A stretch of DNA of 64,000 bases, from contig CAZKYC010000002.1 in NCBI GenBank assembly GCA_964556895.1, forward strand, positions 62,001 to 126,000. Reading direction: 5' to 3'. Source of the stretch: Hinthialibacter sp964556895. Its GTDB lineage: Bacteria > Hinthialibacterota > Hinthialibacteria > Hinthialibacterales > Hinthialibacteraceae. Of this stretch, positions 61,316 through 64,000 are shown in pieces (within the stretch, counting starts at the first letter, position 1; each line of letters begins with the position of its first letter). The notes under the pieces are model-generated. The model was not told the origin of the DNA, ran no database searches, and worked only from the letters and a program-made list of their open reading frames with translations. A program made the translations under genes and the position numbers.

Positions 61316-62566
61316 ATGACAAGTCGAGCCTTTCTCCTGTGCGCTTGCTTGGTTGGATGTATTTCAATCGCGGCTCATGGCGCGTCCGCCCCATCCAACA
61401 CGCCGCCGCCGCTGTTGGTGATAACCGACCTGCGCACCCTCGGTGACGAAGCCTCTATCGCCGAAGCGCAAGTCTTTAGCGACTTCATCCGCACCGAGGT
61501 CGAAAAAACCGGCGCCTACCGAATCATCAGCCGCAATTCGATGCTCTCCATTCTGAAAGCGAAAAAGTTTCATTACCCTTGTTTCGAACTACCCTGCTTT
61601 GTGCGAATGGGCCGCATCTTAGGGGCCGATTGGGTGCTCGCGGGCCACTTGCACCGCCGCACCGGCTTTGTCGAACTCACACTGCGCACCATCGACATCG
61701 AACGCGGCGTCATCGTCAAAACGGCCTATCGAAATCCCCCCAAACTCAGTGAAAAAGAACTGCTTGGCGAGTGGGGCCTGGGGCTGATTGGCGACGTGTT
61801 AGAGATTGAAGACGAAGATTTTGAACAAGACGATGAATCCGTCGAACCCTCCCAACCGCGTATCCCAGATTCGGTCCTCAATAAATACCCGGGCATGATA
61901 TACATCCCCGAAGGCCAAACCATTATTGGCTCTCTAGAAGGCGATGTTCTTGAACAACCGCTTCACCCGGTCAAGGTCGGCCCGTTTTATATCAGCAAGT
62001 TCGAAGTCACCAACCAGGACTATTCTCAATTTGTCGAAGCCAACGGCCACCGCCCGCCGTTCCATTGGATAGACGGACGAGCGCCCATCGGTAAAGAAAC
62101 CCACCCGGTGTGTTGGGTGTCATTCGAAGACGCCGAGGCCTATTGCCAATGGAAGGACGGGCGCCTGCCGACCGAAATCGAGTGGGAACGCGCCGCCAAG
62201 GGGGCGGAACTGCGCGAATACCCCTGGGGCAACAAATACGAACAAAACCTGGCCAATACCTGGGAGGCCGGCCGCGAAGATTCCGCCCCGGTAGGCAGTT
62301 ACCCCTTTGGGGCCAGCCCGTTTGGCATACATGACCTGTCGGGCAATGTGTTTGAGTGGACGTCAAGTTTCTTTAAGCCCTACCCCGGTTCAAACCTGCG
62401 CGTCGAAGGCGCCAAGGGTACTCATCGCGTATTAAGAGGCGGCTCCTGGAACTTTGACAGCTACTACGCTCGAAACGCCCATCGAATGGCCCGCCCCGGC
62501 GGCGAACGCAGCCGTTCGTTTGGCTTTCGCATGGTGCGCGACGCCGCCCCAGTTGAAACGCAATAA
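61316..62566 (+). CDS. Secreted protein with an LpoB/CsgG-like N-terminus and FGE-sulfatase (SUMF1-like) domain
   Basis: 416 residues with a signal peptide to about residue 24 (HGASA). Residues 30-160 resemble the small domain of LpoB/CsgG-type proteins (LLVITDLRTLGDEASIAEAQ, EVEKTGAYRIISRNSMLSIL, RILGADWVLAGHLHR). After an acidic linker (EIEDEDFEQDDESVEPSQPR) comes a formylglycine-generating-enzyme-like domain: YIPEGQTIIGS, FYISKFEVTNQDYSQFVEA, HPVCWVSFEDAEAYCQWKDG, RLPTEIEWERAAKGAE, YPWGN, GIHDLSGNVFEWTSSF, VLRGGSWNF. The late region RNAHRMARPGGERSRSFGFR lacks the two catalytic cysteines of true FGE, so it is probably a binding module. Ribosome site weak. Confidence 0.87.
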   Translation: MTSRAFLLCACLVGCISIAAHGASAPSNTPPPLLVITDLRTLGDEASIAEAQVFSDFIRTEVEKTGAYRIISRNSMLSILKAKKFHYPCFELPCFVRMGRILGADWVLAGHLHRRTGFVELTLRTIDIERGVIVKTAYRNPPKLSEKELLGEWGLGLIGDVLEIEDEDFEQDDESVEPSQPRIPDSVLNKYPGMIYIPEGQTIIGSLEGDVLEQPLHPVKVGPFYISKFEVTNQDYSQFVEANGHRPPFHWIDGRAPIGKETHPVCWVSFEDAEAYCQWKDGRLPTEIEWERAAKGAELREYPWGNKYEQNLANTWEAGREDSAPVGSYPFGASPFGIHDLSGNVFEWTSSFFKPYPGSNLRVEGAKGTHRVLRGGSWNFDSYYARNAHRMARPGGERSRSFGFRMVRDAAPVETQ

Positions 62567-62749
62567 CGTTCATTGTTTCAATCAAAATCAAACTGGACGA
62601 TAAGCCTTTACGTTGATAGTGTATACCAGTAAGAAACGGCAACGGGCGCAAACCATTTAACAATTTGGCCGTATTCAATAATGAAGCCCAATAGGGCGCG
62701 TAGTCATCTTATAAATGTATGGAAAGAGAAACACCTGAAGGAGTATGGC

Positions 62750-64000
62750 GTGATTCGTTTATTTGTGTCAGCAGTTTTGGTATTGAGTGTTTTCTCTTTC
62801 TCAAGTTTCGCCGATGTGGTCTATCTCAAAAGCGGCGCCCAGTTTGTGGGTACGGTCGCCCAAGACAACGGCGGCCCTGAGATTCAAATCAAAACCAACA
62901 GCGGCGTGATGACCTTCAAGCGCGAAGACATCGCGCGCATCGAAAAAGGCTCCGCCCTCGACAACGCCCTCTTTGAAGCCAAATATGAACTCGGCGAAGG
63001 CAACTACTTTGAAGCGGTCTCGCGGTATTCTGAAATCCTCAAGATGCCAGACGCCGCCTCAAAGAAAAACCAGATTCTCAAAGACCAAGAAAACGCCATA
63101 CGCGACTTCATCCGTTCACTTGATAAACACACCCCGCTCGAACTCGGCGTCGCCGACATCGCCCAGATCGAGGGCTTCAAGACCATTCTTTCAAACCCAC
63201 AACTGTTAGACCTGCTTCAGGCCGAACGAAAAAAACTCGAAAGCAAGACCGCCCAAGCCCACTTCGATGAAGCCAAACGCTTAGAGACCAACGGCGACAC
63301 TGAAGGCGCAGTCGAACATTACTCCATTGTCTTAAATAACTTTCCCAAACACCCACTGTCTCAAAACCTTGGGCGAGTGGTGTTGAATGGGTACCTCAAA
63401 ATTGGCGAAGACGCCTACAAGAGCAATATGTACCGCCCTTCGGTCAAAGCGCGCTCGGCGTTTTCTGAAGCCTTACAGCGCTCGCCCGGCCATCCCTTGG
63501 CATTGTTTTATCTGGGCCAGATGGAAGTCGACGACAAAAATTACACCAAAGCCAAAGAGTATTTATTGCAAGTTGACCCGACTAAACTCGACAACCGCAA
63601 CGCCCAAAAGCGCGTCCAGTTGTTGCAACTCATCGAAACCCGCACCCAACCGCGCGTGGCCCCAACCCGCCGCCCGGTGCGCACCCCGACCCCGGGCCCG
63701 ACGCCTGAGTTAAGCCGCATCGAAAAAATTCAAGGCTGGTTTTCGGATACCTGGACCAACATCAGCAAAGGCGCCCAAGACGCCTTCGCCTCTCCCGCCA
63801 AACTCATGAATCTCGCGACCACCTGGGGAACAAAAATCGGCGCCTTCGCAATCGCGTTTTTACTGCTTTGGTATATCCCCATGAAGGTCCTGATCAAAGA
63901 CCTGCCGACTCGCCGGGTGGTGTATTACAACTGGCGCAAGATCGTCAGCTTTACGGGCATTCTCGGCCTGGCCGCTTATTTCGTCGACCGCTGGTATCGC
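62750..64000 (+). CDS. Secreted/membrane TPR protein, C-terminus beyond window
   Basis: GTG at 62750 with AAGGAG 6 bases upstream (an ATG in between is immediately followed by a stop, so it cannot be the start); the frame is open to base 64000, 417 codons visible. Signal peptide, then a small beta domain (VVYLKSGAQFVGTVAQDNGG, TFKREDIARIEKG) and TPR-like repeats (KYELGEGNYFEAVSRYSEIL, AKRLETNGDTEGAVEHYSIV, FSEALQRSPGHPLALFYLGQ). A proline/threonine-rich linker (RRPVRTPTPGPTPELS) leads to a hydrophobic segment (IGAFAIAFLLLWYIPMKVLI) and a second one near the edge. Same signal-beta-TPR architecture as 60521, so the two are likely paralogues. Confidence 0.85.
   Translation, partial: MIRLFVSAVLVLSVFSFSSFADVVYLKSGAQFVGTVAQDNGGPEIQIKTNSGVMTFKREDIARIEKGSALDNALFEAKYELGEGNYFEAVSRYSEILKMPDAASKKNQILKDQENAIRDFIRSLDKHTPLELGVADIAQIEGFKTILSNPQLLDLLQAERKKLESKTAQAHFDEAKRLETNGDTEGAVEHYSIVLNNFPKHPLSQNLGRVVLNGYLKIGEDAYKSNMYRPSVKARSAFSEALQRSPGHPLALFYLGQMEVDDKNYTKAKEYLLQVDPTKLDNRNAQKRVQLLQLIETRTQPRVAPTRRPVRTPTPGPTPELSRIEKIQGWFSDTWTNISKGAQDAFASPAKLMNLATTWGTKIGAFAIAFLLLWYIPMKVLIKDLPTRRVVYYNWRKIVSFTGILGLAAYFVDRWYR

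Noticed and set aside
61316..62566. Active formylglycine-generating enzyme (sulfatase activator)
   Set aside because: The FGE-like domain lacks the pair of catalytic cysteines, and no sulfatase gene is nearby.

Overview
The window looks like chromosomal DNA of a Gram-negative, free-living heterotrophic bacterium from one of the poorly cultured lineages around the PVC/FCB groups (Hydrogenedentota-, Sumerlaeota- or Poribacteria-like; this is an inference from gene content, and no marker gene is present to fix the taxon). The reasons are the PSCyt1/DUF1549/DUF1553 + DUF1501 gene sets, DUF1800/DUF1501 pairs, many secreted beta-propeller and lectin-like proteins, CRTAC1-type FG-GAP proteins, and several stand-alone prepilins with the FTLIELLIVVAIIGILAAIA-type leader. 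There is no rRNA, tRNA, CRISPR array, phage gene or transposase. About 45 protein genes are supported, most preceded by a recognisable ribosome binding site.

Layout. 1-11.9 kb: one minus-strand operon of five genes, DUF1501 / DUF1549-DUF1553 / giant PSCyt1-WD40 protein / PSCyt1-DUF1549-DUF1553 / DUF1501 (the last runs off the left edge). 12.2-14.8 kb: zinc-ribbon protein, LemA and M48 protease. 14.8-20.2 kb: ThuA-like protein, CRTAC1-like protein, a five-repeat YHS-like cysteine protein and an unknown helical protein. 20.7-24.9 kb: DUF1800, DUF1501, DNRLRE operon. 25.3-32.4 kb: CBM9-like secreted protein, SSS transporter, PHP protein, a 39-codon Tat-signal stub, a phosphatase-fold hydrolase, CutC, a prepilin. 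32.5-45.2 kb: NhaA, secreted proteins, three more prepilins, transglutaminase, alanine dehydrogenase, a serine beta-lactamase-like protein. 45.3-49.2 kb: an operon led by a cobalamin riboswitch: unusual prepilin, His-rich CobT-like protein, HpcH/HpaI aldolase, sialidase-like protein. 49.5-58.5 kb: a CehA/McbA fragment protein, PQQ-type propeller, histidine kinase overlapping an O-antigen ligase/TPR protein, S41 protease, cyclase. 58.8-64 kb: Tat-exported Gfo/Idh/MocA protein and three secreted TPR/FGE-like proteins, the last cut by the right edge.

The most unusual items are: (i) the cobalamin riboswitch, with its own promoter, driving a prepilin and a CobT-like protein that has a poly-His head and lacks the family's catalytic glutamate; (ii) a short shared C-terminal motif (like SVSDWDLF) on four otherwise unrelated secreted proteins, two of them encoded directly after a prepilin gene, which suggests an undescribed sorting tag; (iii) a family of seven 76-80-nt inverted-repeat elements scattered between genes, plus two longer repeat families; (iv) a protein made of five YHS-like CxxC repeats arranged as an alternating 52/55-residue array; (v) an orphan Tat signal peptide gene. 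Most of the secreted proteins probably serve extracellular polymer degradation, surface display and respiration-like functions, but for the DUF families this is inference.
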